NCBI GenBank assembly: GCA_903895725.1
Contig: CAITUV010000075.1
Span: 1 to 64,000, forward strand
DNA from: an uncultured Myxococcales bacterium
GTDB taxonomy: Bacteria; Myxococcota_A; UBA9042; CAIXZC01
Direction: 5' to 3'
Length of the DNA stretch: 64,000 bases
Shown: positions 32,452 through 41,192 of the stretch, one piece after another
Layout: each line of letters begins with the position of its first letter
How positions within the stretch are numbered: the first letter of the stretch is position 1
Program-made: the position numbers and the translations under genes
The notes under the pieces: model-generated
Databases searched by the model: none
What the model saw: the letters and a program-made list of their open reading frames with translations, nothing else
What the model was told of the DNA's origin: nothing

Positions 32452-34413
32452 ATGCGCAATCTGATCGTCGCGGTATCACTCATCGGGCTGGTGTGCGCCG
32501 GTTGCGTGACGCCCAAAGAATACAAGTACGTGAAGAAACCCAAAGACGTCGTGGGCCAGGACGTGGTCGAGGAAGTCGAGGATTCCGTTCCTGAGGTCAC
32601 CCCGGAGGATGTGCCCGACGTCGACTGCAAGCCAGCCTGCAAGGGCAAGCAGTGCGGCGACGACGGGTGCGGCGGAAGCTGCGGCGGCTGCGGTGCCAAC
32701 GGCGTGTGCGAGAAGGGCAAGTGCATCTGCCCGTCTCCTCACGAGCCGTGCTTCGGGCTGTGCTGCGACCTCGACCTGGTGTGCAACGTCGACCAGGGGA
32801 CGTGCTGCAACTTCAGCTGCTTCGACAAGGAGTGCGGCAAGGTCTGCGGCAAGTCCTGCGGGACGTGCCCGAACAACAAGCAGTGCAACCTCGAGGGCAA
32901 GTGCGCCTGCGCCAAGCCGCTGTGCGGAGTGGTCTGCTGCCAGACGGACGAGGTGTGCATCGAAGGAGTCTGCTGCAAGCCGAACTGCCAGGGAAAGGAG
33001 TGCGGGCCCGACGGGTGCGGAGGGCTCTGCGGTGAGTGTCCCGAGTCCACGGATCCGTGCAGCAAGCCGACGTGCATGACGGGAAAGTGCTCGGCCAAGC
33101 CGGCCGAAGGGCCGTGCGATGACGGCGATCTCTGCACCACGGACGACCACTGCACAGGAGGCACGTGCATCGGTGACGAAGCCGGGTGCAACGATGACAA
33201 CCCCTGCACAGCGGACTCGTGCGACCCCGAGAGCGGGCTCTGCGTTCACCAGGAGGGCCCGATGAACGGGGCCAAGTGCGACGACGGCAATCCGTGTACG
33301 GGAACGGACGTGTGCGGGGACGGGCTTTGCGCCGGAACCCTCCTGCCGGCCGATCAGTTGGCAGCGCTCGAATGCACGTGCACGAAGGACCAGGACTGCG
33401 ACCCGCTTCAGGATGGCGACGTGTGCAATGGCGTGCTCTCCTGTGCGATTCCGGAAGGCCTGACGTCCGGCGTGTGCGTGATTCCGCCCGAGACCGTTCT
33501 TTCGTGCGACGACAGCAATCCGTGCACCGACGACGGGTGCGACAAGAAGCTCGGCTGTGTCCACCCGGACGACGATACTAATCCGTGTGACGACGGCGAG
33601 CCCTGCAACGGCACCGACATCTGCCAGGCAGGTACGTGTGTGCCCCAGCCGGCTCCAGACTGCAACGACAAGAACCCCTGCACCGCGGATGAGTGCGCCC
33701 CGGGGGCAGGCTGCCAGAACCTTCCCGATGCGGGCGGCTCGTGCGACGACGGCGACCCCTGCAACGGCACGGAGACCTGCTCCGACGGGCTCTGTGCGGG
33801 AACGGCCCCGCTCGACTGCGACGACGGCAATCCGTGCACCGACGATGCCTGCGCTCCCGGCGTCGGTTGCGAGCACGTCCCCAACGATGCCAACTCGTGC
33901 GACGACGCAAATGCCTGCAACGGGGCGGAATCGTGCCAGGGGGGCGTCTGCACGGCCGGCAAGATCCCCGACTGCAACGACAGCAATCCATGCACGGATG
34001 ACGAGTGCGTTCAGGGCGTCGGGTGCGACTCCAAGGCCGACGATACCAATTCCTGCGATGATGCCGACCCCTGCAACGGGGCGGAATCGTGCCAGGGGGG
34101 CGTCTGCACGACCGGCAAGGTCCCCGACTGCAACGACAACAATCCATGCACGGATGACGAGTGCGTCCAGGGCGTCGGGTGCGACTCCAAGTCCGACGAT
34201 GCCAATTCCTGCGATGATGCCGACCCCTGCAACGGCGGCGAGACCTGCCAGGGGGGCACCTGCACGCCGGGGCAGGGGATCGACTGTGACGACTCCAACC
34301 CGTGCACCGACGATTCCTGCAAGGAAGGGGTGGGGTGCGAGAACACCAATGTCCAGGACGGTACTCCGTGCGGGGATCCGGGGCAGTCCTGTGCGGCGGG
34401 GCAGTGCTCCTGA
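32452..34413 (+). CDS. Cys-rich repeat lipoprotein
   Basis: A 653-residue lipoprotein (lipobox VCAGC) with a charged, valine-rich linker. Residues about 58-200 contain CKGKQCGDDGCGGSCGGCG-type knots (twice clearly) and small disulfide loops. From about 215 on come repeated modules of 45-55 residues built on CDDGNPCT/CTDDxC pairs, about ten in all. A 52-residue module was recently duplicated (see repeat 33916-34227). These modules are known from Myxococcota surface proteins but have no assigned chemistry. A disulfide-rich stalk or matrix role is inferred. GGGGAGG lies seven bases before the ATG; it follows the PEGA gene by 16 bases. Confidence 0.85.
   Translation: MRNLIVAVSLIGLVCAGCVTPKEYKYVKKPKDVVGQDVVEEVEDSVPEVTPEDVPDVDCKPACKGKQCGDDGCGGSCGGCGANGVCEKGKCICPSPHEPCFGLCCDLDLVCNVDQGTCCNFSCFDKECGKVCGKSCGTCPNNKQCNLEGKCACAKPLCGVVCCQTDEVCIEGVCCKPNCQGKECGPDGCGGLCGECPESTDPCSKPTCMTGKCSAKPAEGPCDDGDLCTTDDHCTGGTCIGDEAGCNDDNPCTADSCDPESGLCVHQEGPMNGAKCDDGNPCTGTDVCGDGLCAGTLLPADQLAALECTCTKDQDCDPLQDGDVCNGVLSCAIPEGLTSGVCVIPPETVLSCDDSNPCTDDGCDKKLGCVHPDDDTNPCDDGEPCNGTDICQAGTCVPQPAPDCNDKNPCTADECAPGAGCQNLPDAGGSCDDGDPCNGTETCSDGLCAGTAPLDCDDGNPCTDDACAPGVGCEHVPNDANSCDDANACNGAESCQGGVCTAGKIPDCNDSNPCTDDECVQGVGCDSKADDTNSCDDADPCNGAESCQGGVCTTGKVPDCNDNNPCTDDECVQGVGCDSKSDDANSCDDADPCNGGETCQGGTCTPGQGIDCDDSNPCTDDSCKEGVGCENTNVQDGTPCGDPGQSCAAGQCS
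33916..34227. repeat. Recent 156-bp in-frame tandem duplication
   Basis: Two copies of a 156-bp (52-codon) unit starting at TGCAACGGGGCGG (33916 and 34072) differ at only a handful of positions. This shows that the Cys-rich module array is still growing by duplication. Confidence 0.85.
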
Positions 34414-34419
34414 ACCCCC

Positions 34420-35643
34420 ATGCACCCGCTGCTTCCTTCGCTGCTCCTGGGCCTGACCTTCGCCACTGTAGGTGCCCCCGCTCCCGTCGAACGGACCACC
34501 CGTGCCCCCGCTCCCGTTGATCCGACCACGAGTGTCGCTGATCCCGTCGAGCAGACCCGCCTGGAGGTGGTGAGCCGGCTCGACTCGGAGCTCGCCCGGC
34601 TGGTCGACGACCCGGCGGAGTATGACCGGCTCGTGGCTGCCGAATGCCGCTCGTTTCCGGAAGGGGACCTGTTTCCCTACACACTGGCGGTGCTCGCCTG
34701 GGCCGGGCTGGCCGAGGGGGAGCGAAAGCCTGCGGACCTGGCCCGGATGGAGAGGCTCCTGGAGCTGGCCGAACGGCCCGTCAGCCAGCGGACTTCCGCA
34801 CCGGAGGGACGTCTCGACCGGCTTTCGACCTACAGGGACCAGGCCACCTACCTGTGCCAGCTCAACCTGGCGCTGGCGGCGTTCGTGGCGGCCGGCGGAA
34901 GCGGGCGTCTTGTCGAGCTCCACGAGACCCTCTCGGGTGTGATCCTTTCGGACCTCGAGAAGGCAGCGGGCCGCCCCCTCAACTCCTTCCCTTCTTACAC
35001 CTGGCCCTTCGATACCGTGCCGTGCCTGCTCTCCATCGCGGACTACAGCCCCCGAGAAGGCGCAAGGCTGTCTTCACGGGTACAGGAAGTCCTCGACCGC
35101 CACCTGGCGTGGATCGAGGAGTCGGGACTGGATGCCGCCACGGGCCTTCCCGTGAGTCGGGTCCACCCGGAGACGTTTGCGGTCAGCGAGGTGCCTCGAG
35201 GGTGCGACCTGTCCTGGCGCCTGGCGCTGCTCGAGCCCATCGCTCCGGACAAGGCCCGGGAGTGGTACGGCAAGTACGTGAAGTCCTTCTGGCGGGAGCG
35301 GTTCCTGGCTGCCGGCTTTGCCGAGTGGCCGGGCGATGGCACGCGCAGGGAGGACGTCGATTCCGGCCCCATCGTAATGGGTATCGGAGGGACGGCCACG
35401 GCGCTGGGAATTGCGGCGGCGGCGGTCTTTTCGGACGCGTTTCGGCTCGCCCGCCTGGTTCCCCAGGTGGCATCGACGCATGCGGCCATTGCGGAACGGT
35501 CGGCCGAGGGGGAATCGTTCATGCCCGGGCTCCCGGTGCGCCTTCGGGCCGACCGGTACACCGGGTTCCTCTACGGGGACGTGGTCCTGTTCCACGCACT
35601 CACGTGGGAGAAGACGGCAAGGCTGCTCCGTCCAGGGCGGTAG
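34420..35643 (+). CDS. Exported helical (toroid-like) protein
   Basis: A 407-residue protein beginning with a short signal-like segment (LLPSLLLGLTFATVGA). A duplicated Ala-Pro stretch (APAPVERTTR/APAPVDPTTS) follows. The rest is almost wholly helical, with WPFDTVPCLLSIADYS (about 190-205), SGPIVMGIGGTATALGIAAAA (about 320) and the final DRYTGFLYGDVVLFHALTW. Regular helix pairs with aromatic and acidic loops suggest an alpha/alpha toroid like those of glycan- or terpene-acting enzymes, but no catalytic motif could be fixed. The ATG lies seven bases after the previous stop with no clear ribosome site, so coupling is likely. Confidence 0.6.
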   Translation: MHPLLPSLLLGLTFATVGAPAPVERTTRAPAPVDPTTSVADPVEQTRLEVVSRLDSELARLVDDPAEYDRLVAAECRSFPEGDLFPYTLAVLAWAGLAEGERKPADLARMERLLELAERPVSQRTSAPEGRLDRLSTYRDQATYLCQLNLALAAFVAAGGSGRLVELHETLSGVILSDLEKAAGRPLNSFPSYTWPFDTVPCLLSIADYSPREGARLSSRVQEVLDRHLAWIEESGLDAATGLPVSRVHPETFAVSEVPRGCDLSWRLALLEPIAPDKAREWYGKYVKSFWRERFLAAGFAEWPGDGTRREDVDSGPIVMGIGGTATALGIAAAAVFSDAFRLARLVPQVASTHAAIAERSAEGESFMPGLPVRLRADRYTGFLYGDVVLFHALTWEKTARLLRPGR

Positions 35644-35707
35644 GCCCCCAAACTCCTTGCCCCGCGGGCACATGTGCGCTAAAGCTGGATGGAACGCGGG
35701 GGCAAGG

Positions 35708-36214
35708 ATGCGCTCAACCGTCTTCCTGCTTGCCATCGCCGGTTGTGTGGCCGCGGCGCTCGGGGCCTGCTCGGCCGGCATCGTCGAAGTTCAGCAGGCG
35801 GCCTACGGTCGGGACTGCGGGCTGCTCGCCGCGCAGCTTTCGCGCAAGGAGCCGTGGATCCTGGAGGAAGCGGTCGCCGGGCTGGGAACGGCCGGCTGCA
35901 CTCAGGCCACGGATGCTCTGATGGAACTCCTCAGCGACGGCGACCGGGACGAGAGGGTCCGGGCGGCAGCAGGAGTGGCGCTCGCCCGTCTGCGCAAGGT
36001 CGAGGCCGTCCCGCTCCTGGTTGGAGAGCTTGCCCGCTCCTCGCATCCGGAGCTGCGCTACGCCCTGGTCTCCTCGCTCGGTACCCTGTGCACCCCCGAG
36101 TCCGTCGGGGCGCTCGAAGGGGCCGTCTCGGACGGGGACATCTACGTCTCCCGTGCGGCCCGCAAAGGGCTCGCCCGCTGCGCCGGAGAGCTGTCCGCCG
36201 GAGGGACTCCGTGA
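35708..36214 (+). CDS. HEAT-repeat lipoprotein, small
   Basis: A 168-residue lipoprotein (lipobox ALGAC) with about four HEAT repeats: WILEEAVAGLGTAGC, ERVRAAAGVALARLRK, PELRYALVSSLGTLC and DIYVSRAARKGLARC. Each repeat has the paired-helix pattern with conserved Arg and Ala positions. Repeats of this kind make curved protein-binding scaffolds. Its stop overlaps the GTG start of the next gene by four bases (GTGA), making it the first member of a coupled gene chain. Confidence 0.8.
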   Translation: MRSTVFLLAIAGCVAAALGACSAGIVEVQQAAYGRDCGLLAAQLSRKEPWILEEAVAGLGTAGCTQATDALMELLSDGDRDERVRAAAGVALARLRKVEAVPLLVGELARSSHPELRYALVSSLGTLCTPESVGALEGAVSDGDIYVSRAARKGLARCAGELSAGGTP

Positions 36215-37626
36215 TCGCCCGTCCCCTCCCCTCCTCGTACGGATACCCCCTGACATCGCAGGCAGCCGGCGAGGAAGCGAAAAGCCCGGGACGGGCGACG
36301 AGCCGGACCGGAGGGGGACCCTTCCGACCGACACCCGTCGCAGCGGAAGGGCTCGCCCCGCAGGCCGCCGGCGAGGAGGCGGAAAGCCCGGGACGGGCGA
36401 CGAGCCGGACCGGAGGGGGACCCTTCCGACCGACACCCGTCGCAGCGGAAGGGCTCGCCCCGCAGGCAGTCGGCGAGGAGGCGAAAAGCCCAGGACGGGC
36501 GACGAGCCGGACCGGAGGGGGACCCTTCCGACCGACACCCGTCGCAGCGGAAGGGCTCGCCCCGCAGGCAGCCGGCGAGGAGCCTGGAGCCGCCCACCTT
36601 TTGCTGCTGCTCATCGCACTGGCTACGCTCGCCGCTTCCTGCGCCATGACCCCCGATTCGATCATGCAGATGTCCCTGGCCCGGGGAACCGAAGCCGAGG
36701 AAGAGGCCGCAGTCCGACTCACCGACCTGGCCGCGGACCCGTCCGTCGACGCGGGGCTTCGCTGCTGGGCGCTCAAGTCGCTCGCCCGGCTCGACCGGGT
36801 CCCCCCCGGGTCGGTCACCCGGGTGGGCGGCATCGTGACCAACGGCGGGGAATGGAGCCTGGTCCGCTCGTGGGCCGCCTACACGCTGGGGGAGCTTCGC
36901 CGGAAGGAATCCATCCCGTTCTTCATTGCAGCATTGGAGGGCACGCTGGACCCCGGAACCGGGTACTATGTCCTCGACGGCCTGGGAAAGGTGCTGCCCG
37001 CCGTGCTCCAGGATACCGAGTTGAATCAGCGGGTGGTCGAGTCGATGACCAGGTTTGCCGCGGCGCAGACCGCAGCGGTCCCCGAAATCTACGACCTCGT
37101 CAACGAATACGTGGTCAACCTGGTCGTGCTGGCCGTGGCCGGGGACAAACTGCTGGCCGGTCCGCACTCGGCCGAGCAAGCCTACGTGGCGGTGCTCCGC
37201 ATGCTGAGTCACGTGGAGGCTGCCCGGAGCAAGTACCTGACTGCGTTCGAGGCAAACCGGGGGGCCCTGGTCCGGGTGTTCGACCTGGCCTTCGACTCCC
37301 TCGAGCCTGAGTACCGGCCGGCATGGCTTCTCCTGGCCTGGTATGCCGGAGCGATGTCGGACAACCGTGAGCTGGCGTCCCTGTGTGCGGGACGGATCGT
37401 GGACTGGCTGGGCTCGCCCGACCCGCATCTGCGGCTGCTGGCAACCTGGGCCGTGACCCGAATGGACCTGGTCAACACGGAGGCCCACGTGGCGCTCATC
37501 GACCGGGTACTGCGCCAGGAAACCGACTCGACCATCCTGCGCCTGTTTGCCGAGTTGTCGCGGGAGCCGAGCCGCCCGGACAGGCTCCAGCGCTCGCTGC
37601 GGGTCAAGATGAGGAAGACGCCGTGA
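36211..37626 (+). CDS. HEAT-like lipoprotein with displaced signal peptide
   Basis: A 471-residue frame from GTG 36211. Residues about 16-120 are three copies of a 34-residue unit, AGEEAKSPGRATSRTGGG plus FRPTPVAAEGLAPQ. Only then comes a lipoprotein signal, AAHLLLLLIALATLAASCAM (lipobox at about residue 143). The rest (about 150-471) is helical with HEAT-type pairs, e.g. LVRSWAAYTLGELRRKESIP and HLRLLATWAVTRMDL. A signal core 125 residues from the start is abnormal. Either export still works with a long n-region, or translation really begins at TTG 36600 within the Leu run. The tandem repeat probably expanded inside the n-region. It is coupled to both neighbours by GTGA overlaps. Confidence 0.7.
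   Translation: MIARPLPSSYGYPLTSQAAGEEAKSPGRATSRTGGGPFRPTPVAAEGLAPQAAGEEAESPGRATSRTGGGPFRPTPVAAEGLAPQAVGEEAKSPGRATSRTGGGPFRPTPVAAEGLAPQAAGEEPGAAHLLLLLIALATLAASCAMTPDSIMQMSLARGTEAEEEAAVRLTDLAADPSVDAGLRCWALKSLARLDRVPPGSVTRVGGIVTNGGEWSLVRSWAAYTLGELRRKESIPFFIAALEGTLDPGTGYYVLDGLGKVLPAVLQDTELNQRVVESMTRFAAAQTAAVPEIYDLVNEYVVNLVVLAVAGDKLLAGPHSAEQAYVAVLRMLSHVEAARSKYLTAFEANRGALVRVFDLAFDSLEPEYRPAWLLLAWYAGAMSDNRELASLCAGRIVDWLGSPDPHLRLLATWAVTRMDLVNTEAHVALIDRVLRQETDSTILRLFAELSREPSRPDRLQRSLRVKMRKTP
36258..36563. repeat. 102-bp tandem repeat, three copies
   Basis: Three almost identical 102-bp units (34 codons each) plus a short partial unit lie between the start codon and the signal-peptide core of the HEAT-like lipoprotein. 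The near-identity means recent expansion; divisibility by three keeps the frame. Confidence 0.92.
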
Positions 37627-39410
37627 CTCGTCGCCGCGCCAGGACGGCCGCTCGAGGCCTGACACAGACCTTGCTGGACGCCAGACCGGCGGCGCGGACA
37701 CTTCCGGCGGTGCGGACACTTCCGGCGGTGCGGACACTTCCCCTGCTGTGGGCAGCTCTGGCGGCCGGTCTTTGCGGCTGCGCCTCCTCTGCGCCGGCAC
37801 CGCCGCTGCCCGAGGCCAAGGACTTCTCCGGTGTGGTGACACGGACGTTTGCGCCCATTGACCTGACCGGGAGGAGCGTGACCGGCATCATCGTCCAGCC
37901 CAACGGGGAGATGAGGGCGGGGTTGGGAGCATCGGGGAGCATGGGCGTCGCGGTGGAGGATCCGGCCCTGCCGATACTGGGTCTGCTGGCAGCGGTGCTC
38001 GACGGCCGCGATCTCGCCTACCTGGACCAGGTGCACACGACGGACCTGCCGCAATCGCTGCTCGGCCGCAAGCTGCCGGCCTCGGCGTTCCAGTTTTCCA
38101 CGGTGTGCGGCAGCCTGACCTCGGGATACCGCTTCGTGCCCCGGCGGGACGTGCTCTGCTCGCTCGACTCGGGGTTCCAGGTCACGGTAGGCCGGGATGG
38201 TGCCTCGGACACCCTGGTCTTGAAGCCGTTGTACGACTCGTCGCTCTACTCTCCGTATGGGGTGGCGGGGGCCAGCAAATCCCCGGGGGAAACGGGCTAC
38301 AGCCCCGGTGGTGCCTACTACAACGCGTACCTCTCCGGAGGTGCCGGCCAGGGGGGCAACTACGGCGAGCGGGGCGGGAACGGCGGAGACGGTGCGGACG
38401 CCTCCTCGCTGGGTGAGTGCGGAGGGGCAGGCGGTGCCGGCGGCTACGGCGGAGCGGGCTATGCGGGCCAGGATGGGTATGCGGCGTACGAGGCCGGCGG
38501 CACGGGCGGGGACGGAGGAAACGGCACCGACGGAGGGAACGGCGGAGACGGCGGAAACGGCGGAAACGGCTGGATCGGTGGCGACGGCAGCCGTGCAGGG
38601 GACGGAGAGCGGGGCGAGGACGGTCCCCGGCTCGACGTCGTGGTCCGGCCGGTGTACAGCAAGTTCTACCTGGACGAAGAGCTGGTCTACCTGGAGGTCA
38701 CCGCTACCTGGACCGACATTCAGGGCCGGGACTATGCGGTCCGGACGATGAACTACATCTTCCACGCGGGGGACAGGTTTCTCGTGGTCTCGCAGGGGGG
38801 CCGGGGCGGGGACGGGGGCCTCGGAGGGCGAGGAGGAGACGGAGGGAACGGGGGTCCGGGCGGACCGGGTGGTGCGGGTGGTTCCGGCGGACCGGGCGGC
38901 ACAGGGGGTGCCGGCGGACCGGGCGACTCGACTCGAGGCATCTATCCCGGACAGCCGGGTGTCGGCGGTCGGGGAGGAGACGGAGGAAGCGGAGGCAACG
39001 GAGGCGACGGAGGCCATGGGGCCATGGGGGGCCGGGGTGGGGACGGCGGTGACGGAGGAAACGGAGGAAACGGAGGCCAGATCCGGGTCACCTTCCTCGG
39101 CTCGTCGGGGTTCGCTTCACGGGCCTCACGCAGCATCGAATTTCAGAGCATCCCGGGAGGCGGCGGCAGCGGCGGCTTGCCGGGCAGCAACGGCTCTCCC
39201 GGCATGGGGGGAGGCGGGGGCGGGGGCGGCTGGGCCGGAGGCGGTGGCAGCGGCGGCTACGGACGATGCTGCAGCTACAACGGGAACAGCGGCTCTGCGG
39301 GCAGCTCAGGGAACGGCGGAAGCGGAGCAGAGTGGAACTACTACACCGGCCAGTCGGGCCGCAACGGAAGGGCCGGCCACCCGGTTTCGGTCCAGAGGAT
39401 CATGCCGTGA
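37623..39410 (+). CDS. Gly-rich (PGRS-like) lipoprotein
   Basis: A 595-residue lipoprotein starting at GTG 37623, which overlaps the previous stop. A basic n-region contains a repeated RTLPAV unit, followed by LLWAALAAGLCGC (lipobox about residue 53). Residues 55-215 form a beta-rich domain. Two long Gly runs, about 235-335 and 395-485, are built from GGNGGDGG/GGRGGDGG triplets and are separated by a folded segment (LDVVVRPVYSKFYLDEELV, about 338-395) repeated in kind near 485-510. A final Gly/Ser section ends HPVSVQRIMP. Gly-Gly-X runs of this length resemble mycobacterial PGRS or collagen-like surface proteins. It probably forms an extended surface fibre or coat. Confidence 0.8.
   Translation: MTRRRARTAARGLTQTLLDARPAARTLPAVRTLPAVRTLPLLWAALAAGLCGCASSAPAPPLPEAKDFSGVVTRTFAPIDLTGRSVTGIIVQPNGEMRAGLGASGSMGVAVEDPALPILGLLAAVLDGRDLAYLDQVHTTDLPQSLLGRKLPASAFQFSTVCGSLTSGYRFVPRRDVLCSLDSGFQVTVGRDGASDTLVLKPLYDSSLYSPYGVAGASKSPGETGYSPGGAYYNAYLSGGAGQGGNYGERGGNGGDGADASSLGECGGAGGAGGYGGAGYAGQDGYAAYEAGGTGGDGGNGTDGGNGGDGGNGGNGWIGGDGSRAGDGERGEDGPRLDVVVRPVYSKFYLDEELVYLEVTATWTDIQGRDYAVRTMNYIFHAGDRFLVVSQGGRGGDGGLGGRGGDGGNGGPGGPGGAGGSGGPGGTGGAGGPGDSTRGIYPGQPGVGGRGGDGGSGGNGGDGGHGAMGGRGGDGGDGGNGGNGGQIRVTFLGSSGFASRASRSIEFQSIPGGGGSGGLPGSNGSPGMGGGGGGGGWAGGGGSGGYGRCCSYNGNSGSAGSSGNGGSGAEWNYYTGQSGRNGRAGHPVSVQRIMP
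37694..37745. repeat. 18-bp in-frame repeat in a signal-peptide n-region
   Basis: CGGACACTTCCGGCGGTG occurs twice in tandem, with a truncated third unit, encoding RTLPAV repeats directly before the hydrophobic core of the Gly-rich lipoprotein signal. Confidence 0.85.
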
Positions 39411-40465
39411 GCGACGTACGAAACGCGACATCAGGATGGGGATTGCTTCTGGCGGTTCTCCAGGCAATCGGGATGCTGACGGCATGCGGCACGACCGCGG
39501 ATGACATCCACCGGTGGGGGCGACGGGGGCAGTACGAGCGGATCCGCCAGGAGCTGAGCGGACAGCCGGCCGAGGCGGTGCGGGTCGCGGCCGCTTCCGA
39601 ATTCGGTGCCGGGCATTGCCCGTTTGCCATCCCCGACCTCGTGCTCCTGTCTCGGGATCCGAGCCCCCGCGTCCGCCTGTCTGCGGTCGAAGCGTTGGGG
39701 CGGTACGCCGGCCGGGAGGTCTACACGGCCATCCTGGAGCGGTGCGGTGACGACAACCAGACCGTCTCCGACGCGGCCGGCAGAATCCTGAAGACTTGGG
39801 GCGACGAGTCGGTCGACGTGCTGATCGAGGCTCTGGCCGACCGGAGCTACCGGGTCCGCGTGGCTGCGGTCCAGGTGCTTGCCGGCATGCGCGATGCCCG
39901 GATCGGCCATCACCTGGTCGAGCGGGCACGCCGGGACGACAACAGCCTGGTGCGCCGGGAAGCGGCAAGGGCGCTGGCCGACAGCGGCTTCAACGCTGCC
40001 CGCCCCGTCCTGTACGAGCTGTCCCAGTGCGATCCCTCGCCCGAAGTCGCTCTCGAGGCGGAGAGGGCGCTGGCGCGGCTGGGCGGCAACGTCTTTCCGT
40101 TCAAGATTGTGGTGATGCCTGCCTCCAATGGCAGCAAAGATCTTGCGGATGCGGCGGTGCTCCTCAACCGGACGCTCGAAGAGAAGCTCGTCGCCCGCCG
40201 GCTGTGCGAGGTGCTCGGGGTGCAGGCCGGTGCCAAGGCCGGCAAGGATGCCTCCGCTGCCGCCGCATTCGGCCGCTTCCACCAGGCGGACCAGGTGGTG
40301 TGGGGAGTCCTGGAATCGAAGGAAGGGCAGCTTCGGATCCAGCTGTACCGACTGGACGTGGCCTCCGGGAAGATCCTCCAGCAGGAGAGCGGCGACGGCT
40401 ACGAGGAGGAAGGGGAAAACACGGTCGAAACGGTGGTGGATCAGCTCGTGAGCAGGTTCCGATGA
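39407..40465 (+). CDS. HEAT-repeat lipoprotein with CsgG/TolB-like C-terminus
   Basis: A 352-residue lipoprotein from GTG 39407 (overlapping the previous stop), lipobox MLTAC. Residues about 35-225 are six or so HEAT repeats, e.g. SPRVRLSAVEALGRYAGRE, SYRVRVAAVQVLAGMRD and NSLVRREAARALADSG. The last 125 residues switch to an alpha/beta pattern: FKIVVMPAS, VLLNRTLEEKLVARRL, then QADQVVWGVLESKEGQ, RIQLYRLDVASGKIL. That last run mirrors the G..V..G.......l.v.liD..tG.il pattern of CsgG/LpoB/TolB-N folds. CsgG-related domains build or activate envelope complexes, so a scaffold role in exporting the neighbouring proteins is possible. The fold call is by pattern only. Confidence 0.7.
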   Translation: MSDVRNATSGWGLLLAVLQAIGMLTACGTTADDIHRWGRRGQYERIRQELSGQPAEAVRVAAASEFGAGHCPFAIPDLVLLSRDPSPRVRLSAVEALGRYAGREVYTAILERCGDDNQTVSDAAGRILKTWGDESVDVLIEALADRSYRVRVAAVQVLAGMRDARIGHHLVERARRDDNSLVRREAARALADSGFNAARPVLYELSQCDPSPEVALEAERALARLGGNVFPFKIVVMPASNGSKDLADAAVLLNRTLEEKLVARRLCEVLGVQAGAKAGKDASAAAAFGRFHQADQVVWGVLESKEGQLRIQLYRLDVASGKILQQESGDGYEEEGENTVETVVDQLVSRFR

Positions 40466-40497
40466 GCAGGGGGCATAAGAGTGAAGGAGGCACAGGG

Positions 40498-41127
40498 ATG
40501 AGCTGGAAGATGCGCTCCGTCGCAACGGGCCCCTGGTTCGCGCTGCTCCTCCTCGTCCCGTGCTTCGCCAGGGCGCTGCCATCGCCTCTTCCGTTGAGCC
40601 TGGCCCCGGGGGACGGGTGGGCCGAGGTGTCGGACCAGTGCCGCAGCAAGGTCGGGAACGACCAGGTGGCCGAGCTGTTCGCCGACCGGTTCGGCGACCT
40701 GGTACCTGCGCTGGTCGATTCCGGGATGCTGGCCATGCTGAACCGGGCCGGGGCGAAGCACACACTGTTCCAGAAGCCCGGGGGACGCAAGGTGTCGTTC
40801 CTACGGGTGGACGCCGACGGGGGCAAGAACGGGACACCCCCGTACCAGGCGACGCTGGCGTTTGCAGCGGGCAAGCTGGAGGCGGTGCTCGTGGTGGCCC
40901 ACGTGCCGCCGGACGCGACCGTGGCCGGCTCGCTCAATCCGTTCTCAGCCGAACGGCTGGCCCCGATTCTCGACTTCCGCAGGAAGCTGGGGAAGGAGTG
41001 CTCCCTGTCTGCCGAGGGCCGGGGAGTGACCAACCGCTTCGATTTCTCGGGCAAGTGCGGACGGTTCAAGGCCCGGGTCGAATACCATCCGGAAGAGGAT
41101 TCTTTCTTCATTCTGCTGTATCAGTAG
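40498..41127 (+). CDS. Secreted protein of unknown family
   Basis: A 209-residue protein with a type-I signal peptide (LLLLVPCFARALPS). The mature part has three or four cysteines (SDQCRSKVG, GKECSLSA, SGKCGRFK), an alpha/beta pattern and a C-terminal EEDSFFILLYQ strand. The ATG at 40498 follows GGAGG by seven bases; another in-frame ATG at 40462 overlaps the upstream stop (ATGA) but would add a charged tail before the signal. It continues the surface-protein gene run. Function unknown. Confidence 0.7.
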   Translation: MSWKMRSVATGPWFALLLLVPCFARALPSPLPLSLAPGDGWAEVSDQCRSKVGNDQVAELFADRFGDLVPALVDSGMLAMLNRAGAKHTLFQKPGGRKVSFLRVDADGGKNGTPPYQATLAFAAGKLEAVLVVAHVPPDATVAGSLNPFSAERLAPILDFRRKLGKECSLSAEGRGVTNRFDFSGKCGRFKARVEYHPEEDSFFILLYQ

Positions 41128-41138
41128 AATAGTGAGGT

Positions 41139-41156
41139 CGCTCCGTTGATGGAGCG
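41139..41156 (+). terminator. Hairpin between surface genes
   Basis: CGCTCC-GTTGAT-GGAGCG is a perfect 6-bp stem in the 65-base gap before the giant lipoprotein gene. It is followed by GGCTTCCCC rather than a T-run, so it may attenuate or process rather than terminate. Confidence 0.3.
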
Positions 41157-41192
41157 GCTTCCCCCCGGGGTCATGCCCAAGGAGGTTCCGTC

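Noticed and set aside
32476..34923. 815-codon minus-strand open frame opposite the Cys-rich gene
   Set aside because: Antisense of CDDGNPCT-type repeats gives a repetitive Val/Ala-rich shadow; the sense strand has the lipobox and ribosome site.
36600..37626. 36211 gene as two separate genes split at the repeat
   Set aside because: No stop codon or ribosome site separates the repeat from the lipoprotein part, and the GTGA overlap places the start before the repeat; the TTG start remains an alternative only.
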